Shown here piece by piece: positions 35,914 to 49,518 of a stretch of DNA of 64,000 nt. The first letter of the stretch is position 1. Each line of letters starts with the position of its first letter. The position numbers and the translations under genes were made by a program. The stretch comes from Apodemus sylvaticus. Taxonomy: Eukaryota > Chordata > Mammalia > Rodentia > Muridae. Under the pieces are notes generated by a model. It was not told where the DNA came from. It ran no database searches and saw only the letters and a program-made list of their open reading frames with translations. The DNA is taken from NCBI RefSeq assembly GCF_947179515.1, contig NC_067474.1, positions 102,113,253-102,177,252 on the forward strand, given 5' to 3'.

Positions 35914-37649
35914 ACTTAAACTAAAACTCTGCAGTATAAAAGTTAGATACAAGGTCATGGTGCAAAGTATTGTGGATGTGTATGTCAATGCTTAGTGTTT
36001 ACATGATTATATATACACATCTCCTGCTTCTCATTCATTGATGGTAAAATCTAAATTTTTACATTTCTCCAGTACACAATAATCTTCTGTATATGCAACC
36101 AGCACTGTGTGCAGAACGAAGGCAGTATATCTTTCTTCTGTAAAATTGTGACTTTTTCTTTTTTGGTGAATTCATCCCTAGACTTACCAGTCTCTGACTT
36201 CCCTTACTCAGGTCCTCATGTACTATGTGTTCAACTGAAAACAAAAATCCTTCACATGAACTCTACAGCTAAAAGTCATAGTCTTGTATCATTTATGAAT
36301 CCTAAACCAAGGGGATATGACTTCGAGGATGAGTTCAGAAGCCATGCTTGTAAGTACACACTTGTGCAGTTAGGTACAAGATGGAGGGCTGAGGATGAGG
36401 TTCTCTCTATAGCTGAGTGCTAGTAAATGTGATAGCTACTGAATAAGTGCCATGGGATTTCAGAAGAAGCACCATCTTTGGGTCAGACTCTGGCAGGATT
36501 TTGTTTTGTTTTTGCTAGAAAGATGTAATAAAGTTAGAATCAGGAATAGAATGTGCCCACTCATAATAGTAAGTAGTGACTGCATAATAAGAAACACAAT
36601 GAGCTTTCATAATTACACTAAAAAGCATAACAAGCTTGGGACAAATTTGTGTTCAAAGAAAAACATTCAGGTTCAAGGATGAAGCCAAAGGTGTGCACTA
36701 TAATGCAAGGCCATGTAAAAAGTATTGCTTTTAATTTATAATGATCTTAGAGTATGCAACACTCCTTCGAACTTGTTACTGATACCTTCTGTAATTCCCC
36801 AATTTTGTGACATTTTACCTATGAGATGATTCTTCCATCCATAGAGAACATTTTGTTGAAAAGCTATAGGAAGCTGAAAGAAGCAAAAAAGGTTGTACAG
36901 CCAATTACTTATTCACTCAGTGAGTGTGTGTATGGGGGGCGGTCACCTGTGTGTTATCTGAGTGACTTCTTTGTTTTCCTTTTACTCTCCAGCTCAAAAA
37001 GAGTTAACTTTCTTTTTGAGCCTCTTGCCTGGACTATGAGAGGCTCCTGACTTACTTGCCAAAGAAAGGAGGTCTAGCCACAAATTCTTTTACTTAATTC
37101 CTTGCTGCTAAGCAGCATGTGATAACCAACAGATATTGGCCCTTATTTAAACACAAATAATAAGAGAAATAGAGTTGTTTCCCCCGGGCTTATTTAAGCA
37201 TAACTAGTTAAGTTTTAGTGCTTATCGAAACACAGAGCAATAACAGGTAATACAGAGTTTTCAGTGCTTACTTAAGCACAGAACAATAATAAAGTGGCAA
37301 GTTCCCAAAGTTTAAAAATGCATGGGGAGTTAAAAATACGGATACAGAATTTCATAAAGTACAGAGATTTATAAAACAAAGATACTGGGCTGTGCCCAGT
37401 ATGCACAAGTTCTCAGTAGCCAGAGGTTAAGCTTAGTGACTGTGGAGTGAGGGTGTGGCCGCATTGCAGACTTCAAAATGCCCGCATTTGGTTTCCCCAG
37501 CAAATGCTGGGTTCTTCTGTACTGTTTCCTGTGGAGACTGGCTGATTTTGCATTCTCACAAGCAAGTGCAAAGGGCTTCCAGTCTCCACCTAGGAGTCCT
37601 TCCTCTGCTCGGTCTTCCCTGAGTTAAGAAAGTCTTTTATTGGTTTGGG
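35914..37649. other. Gene-free segment, unit 3
   Basis: No gene. Has the same ~570-bp deletion junction as unit 2, at about 36498-36512. Confidence 0.6.
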
Positions 37650-38488
37650 CATGTATCCTGCAAGGGAGCATCTTACCAGCAGGGAGTCCCTTGGTTAGAG
37701 GGAGCCCTGAGGTCTGAGGTCACCACCATCTTGGCTCCTGTAACCAAGCAGCCAGCTCAGCCAGGTAAGGAGGGAAAAACAGAGAGAAAGATCAATCAGG
37801 ACACAGTCCACCTGGGTTCCTTCTACATGTAGATGTGGGACAGCTCTACAGCTGTCTGGCCATGCAAGGGAGCATCTGACCTGCAGTGAGTCCTGTGCTT
37901 AGAGGGAGTCTTGCTCTCAGAGATCTGTGCCACTTCTGTCACAAGGATGATCCCACTTTCTGATAGTCTCTAGAGAACTGGCAGGGGCTGGTTAATCACC
38001 ACTGCCCGATCGACCTGATGTGGTTGACCTGTGCCACATCTGACATGGGGAAGATCCAGATACTCCCCGAAGAACTGGCAGGGGCAGGTTATATGACCTT
38101 TGTATGTTCTAACATGGGGAAGAGCATACTTCCTGATACTCTCTAGAGAACAGGCAGGAGCACAGCATTCAGGAACTGGCAGGAGTAGATCATTCGAGAA
38201 CTGGCACCAGTAGGTGCATTTGAACTGGTAGAAGCAGCACATTCGAGAACCAGAATCAGCAGAGCATTTGAAATCTGGCAGCAGCAGAACATTTGAGAAA
38301 TAGCAGCCTGCAGGGCATTTGACCCTTGCTAAGTCTGCCACAGGAAAGATCCCATCACCTGACACTTCTGGAGAACCAGCTGTTTACAGGACATTGGTGA
38401 GAAAAGGAATCCCAGGAGTACAGAAACAACGGCCAGCAGGACAGTAAAGATAGAGACAGCAAGACCAGCTAACACCTGAGATAACAAG

Positions 38489-39364
38489 ATGGCCAAAGGC
38501 AAATGCAAGACCATTACCAACAGTAACCCAGGCAACATGGCACCATCAGAACCCAGTTCTCCTGCAACAGCAAATCCTGCATACTCCATCACATCAGAAA
38601 AGCAAGAGACAATTTTAAAATCATATCTCACATGTTTGATGGAGGACTTCAAGAAGGACATAAATAATTCCCTTAAAGAAATACAGGAGAGCATGGGTCA
38701 ACAGGTAGAAGCACATAAAGAGGCAATACAAAAATCCAATAGGGAATTATAGGAGAACATGGGTCAACATGTAGAAGCCCTTAATGAGGAATCATAAAAA
38801 TCCCTGAAAGAAACACAGGAGAACATGGGTCAACTGGTAGAAGCCCTTAAAGACGAATCACAAAAATTCCTTAAAGAATTTCAGGAAAGAACAAACAAAC
38901 AAGTAAAGGGACTCGGCAAAACTATCCAGGATCTAAAACTGGAAATAGAATCAATAAAGAAGTCACAAAGTGAAACATCTCTGAACATAGAAAACCTTGG
39001 AAAGAATTCAGGAGTCATAGACACAAGCATCAACAACAGAATACAAGAACAAGAGATAGAAGAAAGTATCTCAGATGCTGAAGATTCCATAAAAAACATT
39101 GACTCAACAGTCAAAGAAAATGCAAAATGCAAAAAGCTTGTAACCCAAAACATCCAGGACACAATGAGAAGACCAAACCTAAGGATTATAGGTATAGATG
39201 AGAGTGAAGATTTACAACTGAAAGGACCAGCTAATATCTTCAACAAAATTATGGAAGAAAACTTCCCTAACCTAAAGAGAGAGTTGCCTATGAACATAAA
39301 AGAAGCCTACAGAACGCCAAACAGATTGGACCACAGCAGGAATACATTGATGCAAAAATATTGA
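38489..39364 (+). pseudogene. LINE-1 ORF1 remnant, unit 3
   Basis: TAG at 38750-38752 and TAA at about 38795-38797, as in units 1 and 2. Confidence 0.87.
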
Positions 39365-39369
39365 ACAAA

Positions 39370-40520
39370 ATCTTGTTCAACTGAATCCAAGAATGCATCA
39401 AAACTATAATTCAGCACAATCAGGTAAGCTTCATCCCAGGGATGCAGGGATGGTTCAATATATAGAAATCTGTCAATGTAAACCATTGCATAAATAAACT
39501 AAAGGAAAAAAAAAACACATGGTCATTTCAATAGATGCTGTAATGGCTTTTGACAAAATCCAGCATCCCTTCATGATAAAACTCTTGGAGAGATCAGGAA
39601 TCCAAGGCCCATACCTAAACATAGTGAAAGCAATATACTGCAAACTAGTAGCCAACATCAAGTTAAATGGAGAGAAATTTGAAGCAATCCCACTAAAGTT
39701 GGGGACCAGACAAATCTGCCCACTCTCTCCCTATCTATTCAATATAGTACTAGGAAGTCCTAGCCAGAGCAAGCAGGCAGCAAAAGGAGGTCAAAGGTAT
39801 ACAAATTGGAAAGGAATAAGTCAAAATATCACTATTTTCAGATGATATGATAGTATACTTAAGCAAACCTAGGACTTCCACCAGAGAGCTCCTAAAGATG
39901 ATAAACAACTTCAGCAAAGTGGCTGGATATAAAATTAACTCAAGAAAATCAGCAGCCTTCCTCTAGTCAAAGGATAAACAAGAGGAGAAAGAAATTAGGG
40001 AAATGACACCTTTCATAATAGTCCCAAATAATATGTCATACATAGGTGTGACCCTAATGAAGCAAGTGAAAGATCTATATGATAAAAACTTTAAATCTCT
40101 GAAGAAAGAAATTGAAGAAAGTCTCAGAAGGTGGAAAGATCTCCCATGTTCATGGATTGGTAGAATCAATGTAGTAAAAATGGCCATCTTGCCAAAAGCA
40201 ATCTACAGATTCAATGCAATCCCCATCAAAATCCCATATCAATTCTTCATAGATACAGAAAGAGCAATTCTCATATTCATCTGGAATAACAAAATACCCA
40301 GGACAGCAAAAACTATTCTGCCCAACAAAAGATCTTCTGGGGGAATCACCATCCCTGACCTCAAGCTCTACAACAGAGCAGTAGTAATAAACTGTTTGTT
40401 ATTGGTATGCAGACAGGCAGGAAGATCAATGAAATAGAATTGAAGACCCAAAAATGAACCCAAACACCTATGGTCACTTGTTATTTGACAAAGGGGCTAA
40501 AAACATCCAGTGAAAAAAGA
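39370..40520 (+). pseudogene. LINE-1 ORF2 reverse-transcriptase remnant, unit 3
   Basis: Keeps Ala-Phe-Asp-Lys-Ile-Gln in the frame at 39519-39845, like unit 4 and unlike units 1 and 2. Frame shifts elsewhere. Confidence 0.86.
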
Positions 40521-40778
40521 TATAAGTAAAATAAAAATGATTGTAAAATGAATTACAATGACTTTAAACACAATACCAGAAGATTTTGTGTTTGTAATAG
40601 ATGTGTAAATTTCTAACAGAAACTGTAGTTCTGTGGAATAGTGATTAATGACAATTTAAGTGTAATTAAAGAGAAACCTTGTAGAGTAACTTTCTGAGGG
40701 TAACATTGAAAGAGAAAGCAATGATGGAACCCAAACTCTTGAGAAAAAATGCCCAGACACAGCAGAGAGTGAGGTAAA

Positions 40779-40830
40779 GAAAGTGAAAAGAGAATTGGGG
40801 AGCAAGGGGAGGGAATTCAGAAAGGGGAAA
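40779..40830 (+). promoter_or_regulatory. Virus-response-type enhancer, interferon copy 3
   Basis: GAAAGTGAAAAG core and GGGGAAAC block unchanged. Confidence 0.75.
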
Positions 40831-40844
40831 CTTGTGTTTGCCCC

Positions 40845-40852
40845 TATTTAAG
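40845..40852 (+). promoter_or_regulatory. TATA box, interferon copy 3
   Basis: TATTTAAG, 96 bp before the ATG as in copies 1 and 2. Confidence 0.8.
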
Positions 40853-40940
40853 ATAGATGCACACAGCAGGCTTGTCAGACAACCTAGAAGAAAAGACTCA
40901 AACACAGCCCAGAGAGCCATCAGCATCTGCAAGACTCACA

Positions 40941-41492
40941 ATGGCCAGGTTCTGTCCTTTCCTCATGATCCTGATAGTGATGACCTACTGGTCAACCTGC
41001 TCTCTAGGATGTGACCTGTCCCAGATTTTTAACCTCCAGAACTTGACTCTTCTGGAACAAAAGAGAACACCCTCCCCTGTCTCCTGCCTGAAGGACAGGA
41101 AGGACTTTGGATTCTCCTTGGTGAAGTTGGATGCCCAGCAGATCCAGAAGGCTCAAGTCATCCCTGTCCTGCGAGATCTTGCCCAGCAGATCTTGAACCT
41201 CTGCAGATCAAACGAGTCATCTGCTGTTTGGAATGCAACCCTCCTAGATGCATTCTGCAATGACCTCTACCGGCAGCTCAATGTCTTCAAAGCCTGTGTG
41301 CAGCAGTTGGGGATGCAGGAACCTCCCCTGACCCAGGAAAACCCCAGGATGATTATGAAGAAATACTTTGAAAGGATCACTGTGTACCTGAGAAAGAAGA
41401 AACACAGCCCCTGTGCCTGGGAGGTAGTCAGAGCAGAAGTCTTGTTAGCCTCATCCAAGTTGCAGGCAAGACTGAGTGAGGAGCAGGAGTGA
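40941..41492 (+). CDS. Type I interferon (IFN-alpha-like subfamily), copy 3
   Basis: Third intact 183-residue precursor, and the most unusual one. Phe88 is replaced by Cys (codon 41202-41204), giving six cysteines in the mature protein instead of five; Cys88 and Cys106 could both be unpaired or pair abnormally. Lys91 is replaced by Asn (codon 41211-41213), creating a new Asn91-Glu-Ser sequon beside the family sequon Asn98-Ala-Thr, which is intact here. With Asn34-Leu-Thr this copy has three potential N-glycosylation sites. Glu61 is Val; Ala118, Glu166 and Leu168 match copy 4. The conserved disulfide cysteines and Cys-Ala-Trp-Glu-Val signature remain, so a folded secreted cytokine is likely, though changed surface properties are possible. 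Confidence 0.91.
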   Translation: MARFCPFLMILIVMTYWSTCSLGCDLSQIFNLQNLTLLEQKRTPSPVSCLKDRKDFGFSLVKLDAQQIQKAQVIPVLRDLAQQILNLCRSNESSAVWNATLLDAFCNDLYRQLNVFKACVQQLGMQEPPLTQENPRMIMKKYFERITVYLRKKKHSPCAWEVVRAEVLLASSKLQARLSEEQE

Positions 41493-41675
41493 GTCCTGAG
41501 ACAAAGTGGAGAGGACATCCCCTGGAATAGAACACTGCATCTCACAGTATAAGCTTTCCTTTAAAACTCTCATTGCTTTCAGTTAGAATACAATCAACCT
41601 CCCTATATGTTTCAGTAATATTCATAAATTATTTTTATTATGGAAAACCATGTTTGTATCTGCACCATTTGCTCT

Positions 41676-41721
41676 TATTTATTTATTTATTTATTTACTT
41701 ATCTATTTATTTATCTATTTA
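41676..41721 (+). promoter_or_regulatory. AU-rich element, interferon copy 3
   Basis: ATTTA run of intermediate length between copies 1 and 2. Confidence 0.78.
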
Positions 41722-41818
41722 TTGTGCTGTTAATACTTTAAGGCATTTATGTTAGATATTTCAGTCATATCTTTTAATGTAGCAAATTATCATTTTCAGT
41801 TAAATTATTTTGTATTCA

Positions 41819-41824
41819 AATAAA
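41819..41824 (+). promoter_or_regulatory. Poly(A) signal, interferon copy 3
   Basis: AATAAA about 327 nt after the stop. Confidence 0.6.
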
Positions 41825-42456
41825 TTTGCTTTATAAGATACTTTTGATTAGTTAATTTGGTATCTCTTTAACATTATCCAATATTTTGAACATTAGAGCC
41901 TTCACTATAAATCTTGTACGAATGAACAGTTTTCCAAATATCAGAGAAGATAGACACATACTCTGTACAGTACTCAGACAAACCCTAAATATTTTCGTCT
42001 TCTTCTCTATACTATTCTGTATTCTTTTGGATGCACAGACAGTATACTGTACAGTAGAAAGCCAGAGAATCTTTCTCCTGTCAGATTTCTTCGTCCACCT
42101 TGACCAAATAGTGCATGGATTAATTTAGGATCTGATTTTCTGGTCTCATATACCTATCATCTACTCTTATCATTAATGAGTTTAATTGTTTTGAGGTCTA
42201 AATAGGAGGGAGACCATGTACAGTAACACAAAACACATCAAGAAGAATGACTAGCCTGCCTATATAGTACAGAAAAGCAAGACAAGTAGAACCTGGGAGT
42301 TAACCCAATTCATAATAGCCTTATAAACCAGTCCTGGGAATAAATCCCAGCAGGAAAGTAAAATGATTTTAAAATCAACCCTTTGAAATACCACTGTTTC
42401 TTTTCTATTTCCTGGACCTTTCCTCTTCCCTTTTTCTACTTCTTTGTCTGATACTG

Positions 42457-42513
42457 TTTCTCCCTCTCCTACTCCTCTTCCTCCTTCTCCTCCTTATCCT
42501 CCTGCTCCTCATC
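42457..42513. repeat. Polypyrimidine tract, unit 3
   Basis: CCT/CTT-rich run with one CTTATC interruption. Confidence 0.85.
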
Positions 42514-42588
42514 TTGAAAGGATTGAAAATAATACAGCCTAACTCTAATGACCCCAAGAAGTCAGAAGTTTAAAATGCTATCTCGCTT

Positions 42589-43099
42589 TGTTAGAAACTA
42601 GGAAAAAGTTCACATTCCAGAGCCCTCCATGTTGTTTAGAGCTAGCAGAAAGGCATTGAATAGGTGATCCTGGCCCCGTAAGGTAACTGGAAGTGGGCTA
42701 AGCTTGTCTTGCTTCTGTAAATTGCTTACACCATTACCCCTATGCAGGAGTTCACACAGCTATGGAAATTCAAGAAAATAGGAAACTAATTGGTCCACTG
42801 AGCATGGGCTCCGATAATTTAAACTGATTGGCTCATATTTCGCAGACTCTCCATGCTAAGAGATGATTGGTTTGTGATTCGCGGGCTTTGTCGAAAACTT
42901 ATAGAAGCTCTTGCAATTCGCAATTCGGCACTTGTGCCCACAGTCTTCTAACCCTGCGGGGTGTACAGTTGTAGTACCCAGAATTCTGGAATAAAGATCC
43001 CTCATGTTATTGCATCGAGACCATTTCTTGTGAGTGATTTGGGTGTCGCCTTCCGGGACGTAGGGTTCTGCAGCACCCTTGGTCTTTGGGGGTCTTACA
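42589..43099 (+). mobile_element. Endogenous-retrovirus LTR, unit 3
   Basis: Same ends as unit 1. The polyadenylation signal is intact (AATAAAGATCCC near 42991), but the TATA box is changed to TATAGAA. Confidence 0.72.
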
Positions 43100-43106
43100 T
43101 TTTGTG

Positions 43107-43150
43107 GCCCTCTCACTGCCATGGCCTGGGTTTGATTCCCGCTCAGGGAA
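43107..43150 (+). other. tRNA-Glu-like 3' half, unit 3
   Basis: Same version as in unit 1 (T-loop GGTTTGATTCC), unlike unit 2. Confidence 0.6.
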
Positions 43151-43840
43151 TTAGCTTCTAGGCTAATATCCATTTATCAGTGAGTGCATACCATGAGTGT
43201 TCTATTGAGACTGGGTTACCTCACTTAGGATGATCTTCTCCTGTTCCATCTATTTGTCTAAGAATTTCACGAATTCATTTTTTTAATGGCTGAATAGTAC
43301 TCCATTGTGTATAAATACCACCTTTTCTGTATCCATTCCTCCGTCGAGGGACATCTGTGTTCTTTCCAGCATCTGACTATTATAAATAGGGCTGCTATGA
43401 ACATAGTGGAGCATGTATCCTTGTTACATACTGGGGAGTCCTCTGGGTATATGCCCAGGAGTGGTATAGTGGGGTCCTCTGGAAGTATCATTCCCAGTTT
43501 TCTGAGGAACTGCCAGACTGACTTCCAACAGAGAGGGCTTATAACCAAGATATACAAAGAACTCAAGCAGGTAGACTCCAGAGAGCCAAATATTCCCCTT
43601 AAAATGGGGTACAGAGATAAACAAAGAATTTTCACCTGAGGAATATCGAATGTCTGAGACGCACCTAAAGAAATGTTCACCATCCTTAGTCATCAGGGAA
43701 ATGCAAATCAAAACAACCCTGAGATTTCACCACACACCAGTCAGAATGGATAAGATCAAAATGCCAGGAGAAAACAAGTGCTGGAAAGGGTGTGGAGAAA
43801 GAGGAACACTCCTCCACTGCTGGTGGGGTTTCAAGCTGGT
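43151..43840 (-). mobile_element. LINE-1 ORF2 fragment with internal inversion, unit 3
   Basis: Antisense piece to 43527 and sense piece from 43528; has a 3-base loss in the A-run near 43602. Confidence 0.82.
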
Positions 43841-45320
43841 TCTTTGAACTTCTAGTTGTGCATGGTATAGCACCATCTCTCTGAGCATGGGTAGACACTC
43901 TCAGGGGCCCTATCCCTGAGGATACCTGAATCTCCTTCTCTCATTGCCATCAGTGACATAGTTCTCATGTGGAAGTGGAATTGCCTCCATTTTCCAAGCT
44001 GATATTTTGTCTGGCTTGGTCTTGTTCACACAGTCGTAGCCACTCTCAGTCCACATGATTAACTACTCTGTTGTGTCTGAGAATGTGACTTTGCTGCAGG
44101 CATCCACTGCCTCTTGCTCTTCCAATTCTTCTAGTCCTTTTCTTTAATGATCCCCAAGGCCAGGCCTTTGCTTTCTGCTTATTGACTAGCTGTGAGTCTC
44201 TCTGTTCATTGATATGGACTGCAAGGGGGTTCTGCAGTAAGCATTGACCAGTGCACAAATCCTCTCTTAGATGTTAGCTCTAATTTCAAATCAGGTACTG
44301 TGACAGTATGAACACAGTACTGCTTTTGTTCTTTGTTATCTTCGTGGCTTCACATATATCATAAGCATGATACTTCTGAGAGAAATATTACTGAAAGTTT
44401 TATTTGTATTGCATTAACACTGAAGATTACCTGAAAATATAGTCACTTTCTTAGCATTATCATAGCAATATCTATGCAACAACATAGTTATTGTCCTTTT
44501 TGTCTTAGTAGCTAATTTTTTTGCTACTACTTTATCATTTAGATGGCATCTCAGTTCCTTTTTCAGCTTTCATTTTCAATGAGATCATATTTTTGGTTCA
44601 GTGCCACAAACCAACACTAGAGTTTACTTTCTAGGAATGTAGAGAAGAGAAATAGAACAGAATTGGAGATGTCGACCATCATACCAATACCTCAGGAAAG
44701 AAGAAAGAGTAAATGGAAAGTACAGACAGTTGAAGCACTGAAAGCCCTTGCTGTCAGTCACAATTAACAGAACATCTCCGCCATTAGGTATACTGAGCAT
44801 GGAAGATGAATCACTAAATTCAGTATGCAATAAGTATTGATGGCTGACAAATATATTATATAGACATCAGTGTCTTAGACTGAAACTAAATGTGGAATTA
44901 CAGATAAATGCATATATTATAGAGTATGAATAATGTATAATAGCAGAACAGACTATATGTAATTATGGACATATGTGTGAACATACAGCATTCTTTTTGA
45001 TAGACTCACAGTACCTCCCTGCTGTCCCACACCCACCTTTCACTGTCACTGTCCTTGTTTCCCGCCTCCCTGATGCAGAACGCCCCAGTGTGTGCTCGTC
45101 ATTCTCCCCTCATTACCCAGCCCTGCTCACCATACAGCTGCTGTCTATTACATCTTGAGTGATGACTGGAGTTTTTTTTTTCTTAAAATATATAACCACC
45201 CTTGAAACCAGAATGAAGGAGTTCAAGGTTTGAATGAAACTCTCATGTATAAGAATTTCCTCTTAATTTTAGACCTTAGACAACATTCTTCTAATGACCT
45301 AATGCTTTCTGTTTCAACAA
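43841..45320. other. Gene-free tail of unit 3
   Basis: No gene or named repeat recognised. Confidence 0.5.
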
Positions 45321-45463
45321 AGAAACGGAAAAACAAAAAAAGGTAAAAGACAGAAAAAAGAAAGAGAAAGAAGTACTAGAAACCAAAAAGAGGAAGGATA
45401 GAAGAGTGGAAGAAAGGAGAAAGAAGGAAAGAAAGAAGAAGGGAAGGAAGAAAGGAAAAGGAA
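45321..45463. repeat. GA/A-rich purine tract, unit 3
   Basis: Imperfect (GAAA)n/(GGAA)n run. Confidence 0.85.
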
Positions 45464-47243
45464 ACCAAATGTTCAATTATGAAGAAAATTTAGAGGAGAA
45501 GAGAGCCACCTACTGGTCTGGCCTTCAAACAACAAAGAAAATCCAAGGTGGCAATTTCTTTACAAAATTGTTCCCTGGCAAAGTTTCCTCCACACTAAAA
45601 CACACCCATCCGCAGAAGAACTGACTTCAGTCTGGAAGGGTCCATTCCCCTCCAACTCATCTTAGGACAGAAAATCCTGTCTGGTCCACAGGTCATGTGT
45701 TCTGAGCAATGGACAGTTAAGTCTAAATAGGAAGTCTGTGTGTCCTTTCTCTCTGGCCTCCTATAACTGAAGTTCTCTGGAGAAGGAGAGGTCTGTGTGC
45801 AGTCCCCTTAGTATGGATTCCCAGCCAAACTCACATCATTTTGATCAATAGATAATGCATTGTGAAACTGAGGCAACCATCCCTGCACTAGGAATGCTGT
45901 AAAATAGCATGTGAACCCACAGAAGAGATTCTTCACCTGCTGCTCTGCCTGCTGAGGCCAGCAACAGTGAGTTCAGTCAATGCACTGAATTATGACTGTC
46001 TTTTGATCTGTGACCTCAAGAGTTCAGGTAACCTACTCCACAATGGCACATCTACATGGTGCAATGTGAATCTGTGTCCCATGCATGGTCAATCTTAATT
46101 GATGCAGATTAACTTAGTTTATACTTCTATTGGGACACCAAGATCTGTGGTTTACAGGGGCATGGCTCAACATTTCAGGGGCTATTGACCCCTCACTCTC
46201 TTTGAATTTTGAAGGACACTTGAACAGAGGGATACAATGTGTATCTGTATGTAGAACTGCCAAGGAAATGCTACAACTTCATCAGCTCCTCTTAAGAGTA
46301 AGCTGTCAATTACAACAATTCCTCCTTGATGTTTTGTTCTTCCCTTTGACTCCATGGTCAGGAGAAAGATGTTTTTGTCTCTCTGAGTGACGAAGGTGCT
46401 CATATGATTGTTGCTATCCCTGGTCTTCAATGGGAGGAGAGAATTCGGTAATAAAATTATATGTGATAAGGACATTTATTGGTAATCTGTGTCTTCCCAG
46501 AACACCAAGTGATATCATGGTGAGTTGCAGATCTGGTAATTGAAGAAGTCTTTGCTGGGGATTATATTTATTGGATAATGGACATTGGTGTGACTGCTAA
46601 ACATGTTTCAGATTTGACTCCCTGTGTTGTTTCTTTTTTGGTTACTTTTAGTGCAATTTTCACCACTTTCATGGTTAAATAATAAAAATGTTATGAAATA
46701 GCTCCAGATAGCAACCTGCTCAGAAAGCATGTAATGTCATATTGTATTTCACAACTTTAATTCAATAACTTGTTTTTATTAAAGAAAATTTGGGAATCAA
46801 GTCACAGAAATGGAAGGACTGAAACCAGAGAATGCAGTAGGTGCCAAAATACAGAGCTGTCATTCTTGCACACATAAACAGACTTGTTTCACTCCACACC
46901 CAGTTCACCCAGAAAAGACCTTGGAGTCAGGGAGCATCACACAGCTGTCCATGAAGACATATGTGTGTACAGTAACACTGTAAGCTGGACACTGCCAAGT
47001 TTGTCAAGCTTCAGGACTGAGAGAGTAAAAATGCCCATATCCAGTTCTCTGTGTCTGCTCTTCCTGAGTTGCAGTGACCAATACCCACTGTTGTAGAGCA
47101 GGGCACAGTATCATCTTAGTTAGAGAGGCAGTCCACCTGAATGATCTGACCAATATCTGTTGAAACGATTGAGCTTGAAGGCCAGTGTGAGGCACTGTGA
47201 GGAAGGCATCAGGAAGAGAGTGATTGTGTGTACTTAACACCCA

Positions 47244-47252
<9 letters not shown>

Positions 47253-47285
<33 letters not shown>

Positions 47286-47293
47286 ACACACAT
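47253..47293. repeat. (CA)n microsatellite, unit 4
   Basis: CA run with a single CTCA break. Confidence 0.95.
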
Positions 47294-48445
47294 GCACGTG
47301 TACAGACCAGCACATCTTAAACTCTTGCACTTACAGGTGAGTTGAAGCCTACTCACTGCTTTCTCAATTATCTGATAAAGTGTATCTGGTCATATATCAA
47401 GGTCCTTGTTACAAGGAATTCAGTTTTTTAACAGGATGAAGAATTGGATCACTTTTCATTCTTTTAGAGGCAAACATCTATTGAGAAGAATACCGTTTGC
47501 TGAAGATGGTCTCTTATTTCCAGTGTGTACTTTTGTATCTTTTCTTAAAAATGAGATTTCAGTAAGTGTAAAGAATTTTGACTGGGTTATGTATTCTAAT
47601 CCCTAAGTCTACCATCTCTTTATATTCCAATCCTATGCTCTTTTTAGCATCATAGATCTGTAATACATTGTGAGTTCAAGGCTGGTGACACCTGCACCCA
47701 TTCTTTTATTTTCCAGTATTGCTATAGACCTTGTACTCATTTTGTGAATAATAGTTAATTTTAATGAACTGCAACATATAGTTGTTACAGGATTTAGATT
47801 ATAAAATCCCTATTGCACACACAAGCTATGTGTTCACATTTGCATACAGTGGGACAAGATGTTAATCAATGTCAAGGTTTTACCTGATTTTCTTTGACAG
47901 GATCTCTCACTTCAGTGAGGGTTCACCATTGCTGCCAGACTGATTGGCCTGTGAGCTTGTGATGGCTGTTCGTGGATGTCAACTTGACTAAATGTGGAAT
48001 TAGCTGACAGCCCAAAAGGTAGGCACACACCTGTGATTTGGATTTGCTTAACTTGGAAAGAGAAAATCCACTTCTAATCAGGATCTCTAAAATGGGAAGA
48101 TACAATTTTAACTTGGATCTTTGAGGTATAAAGGATCCGCTCTATGATGAGCCAGGCCTTCTGCTGGAAGTCTATGTAAACACATGAAGGAAAGATGCTT
48201 TTGCTGTTTGTCTGTGTGCTTTTTCCTTGCTAGCAATCTGTTCCTTCACTGATATTAGAGCCTAATGTTATTAGAATCTGGCACATAGTGAATAAAAGCT
48301 AGGAAATCTATCCTAGTGAAGAATTACTGGATTCGTTGAATTTACACTCATACGCAGACATTTTCTGAGTTGTTTGGACATCATCCTGTAAGCCATGCTA
48401 ATATCACAGATGTAATACACATGTGCATGTATATTTCATATAAAT

Positions 48446-48506
48446 ATGTGTGTGAATGTGTGTGTGTGTCTGTGTGGGTGTATGTGAGAGAGAGAGAGAG
48501 AGAGAT
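48446..48506. repeat. (TG)n(GA)n compound microsatellite, unit 4
   Basis: Shortest version: about 40 bp TG with TCTG and GGTGTATG breaks, and only about 20 bp GA. Confidence 0.95.
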
Positions 48507-49518
48507 TCTATAAATTCAAGAACTTTGGAAAACACTGACTAGTACACTATTCCAGGTACATGTCTCCCCCTAGTGCCTAGTGTCAGGATTAGAGGCATGT
48601 TCTCCTCCACAATGCTTTATGTGATTTCTGAGAAACCAGTCAGCTATTTTTTTTATTTACTATGAGAACTTTCCTGAGTCAGCTATCTCTCCTATTGCCT
48701 ATTTTAATTGTTATGTAAGTCTCCAAAATTTACAGTATTTGTGTCTAAAAAAGTACAAATCACAGTGATATTCACAAAAAATAGGTGACAAATAATGACA
48801 CTGATATTTAACTTATAAAAAAGGGAGATTGTGGTGTTTTCTTCAGGAACTCAAATAAGTAAGACAGAGTTCCTGATTCTTCAGTTCATTGAGATGGAAA
48901 CAAAACATTATGAGTAGTCCTGCTTCATTTTCATCTCTGTGAAATTACACAGAGAAAAAAATGCAAGAAAAAAATGAGGATCTCCAAGCAAACACTGTGG
49001 TGTGAATACTGGTCTGTTGGCATTATAAATCAACCAGGACTTTTTTTGTCACGTGCTTTGGAGTCAGGAATGTGCAATAGTGTAGTAAATTTCTGAGAGT
49101 AAAAGCAAAGTGCTGAACTGCTTGAATAAGATTTGAAAGTGATAGTACACAGATAGCTAAGAGACCTAGTACAAATAAAACAAAATCAGAACAATATTCC
49201 AAGCAATGAGAGAAAATCAGGAAAATGGTGCTATAAACACAGAGAAGAAATCTTAAGCTGAAAAGAATTCAGTATGTCAAAAAAATGTATACAGAGCTCC
49301 ACAGCACATATGAGGTACCTTTGTCACAAATGAGTGAGCATGTGAAAGTGGGATTGTGTGTTTATGTGTCTGTGTGAAAGAGAAAAAGATAAACAGAGAG
49401 AAAGGGCAGAAGGGAGGAATGGAGGTAGAGAGAGAGAGATTGAGATTGTGTGCATACACAAGCCTGCAATGTTGTGATTGTTGTGAAGAGGGCTCCTGTA
49501 CAGGCATTGGTTCTCTAT

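Larger units (their letters stand above)
37650..40520 (+). mobile_element. Internally deleted LINE-1, unit 3
   Basis: Same element as in units 1 and 2, including the ~25-bp repeat at 38162-38327 and the 3' loss at about 40520. Confidence 0.88.
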
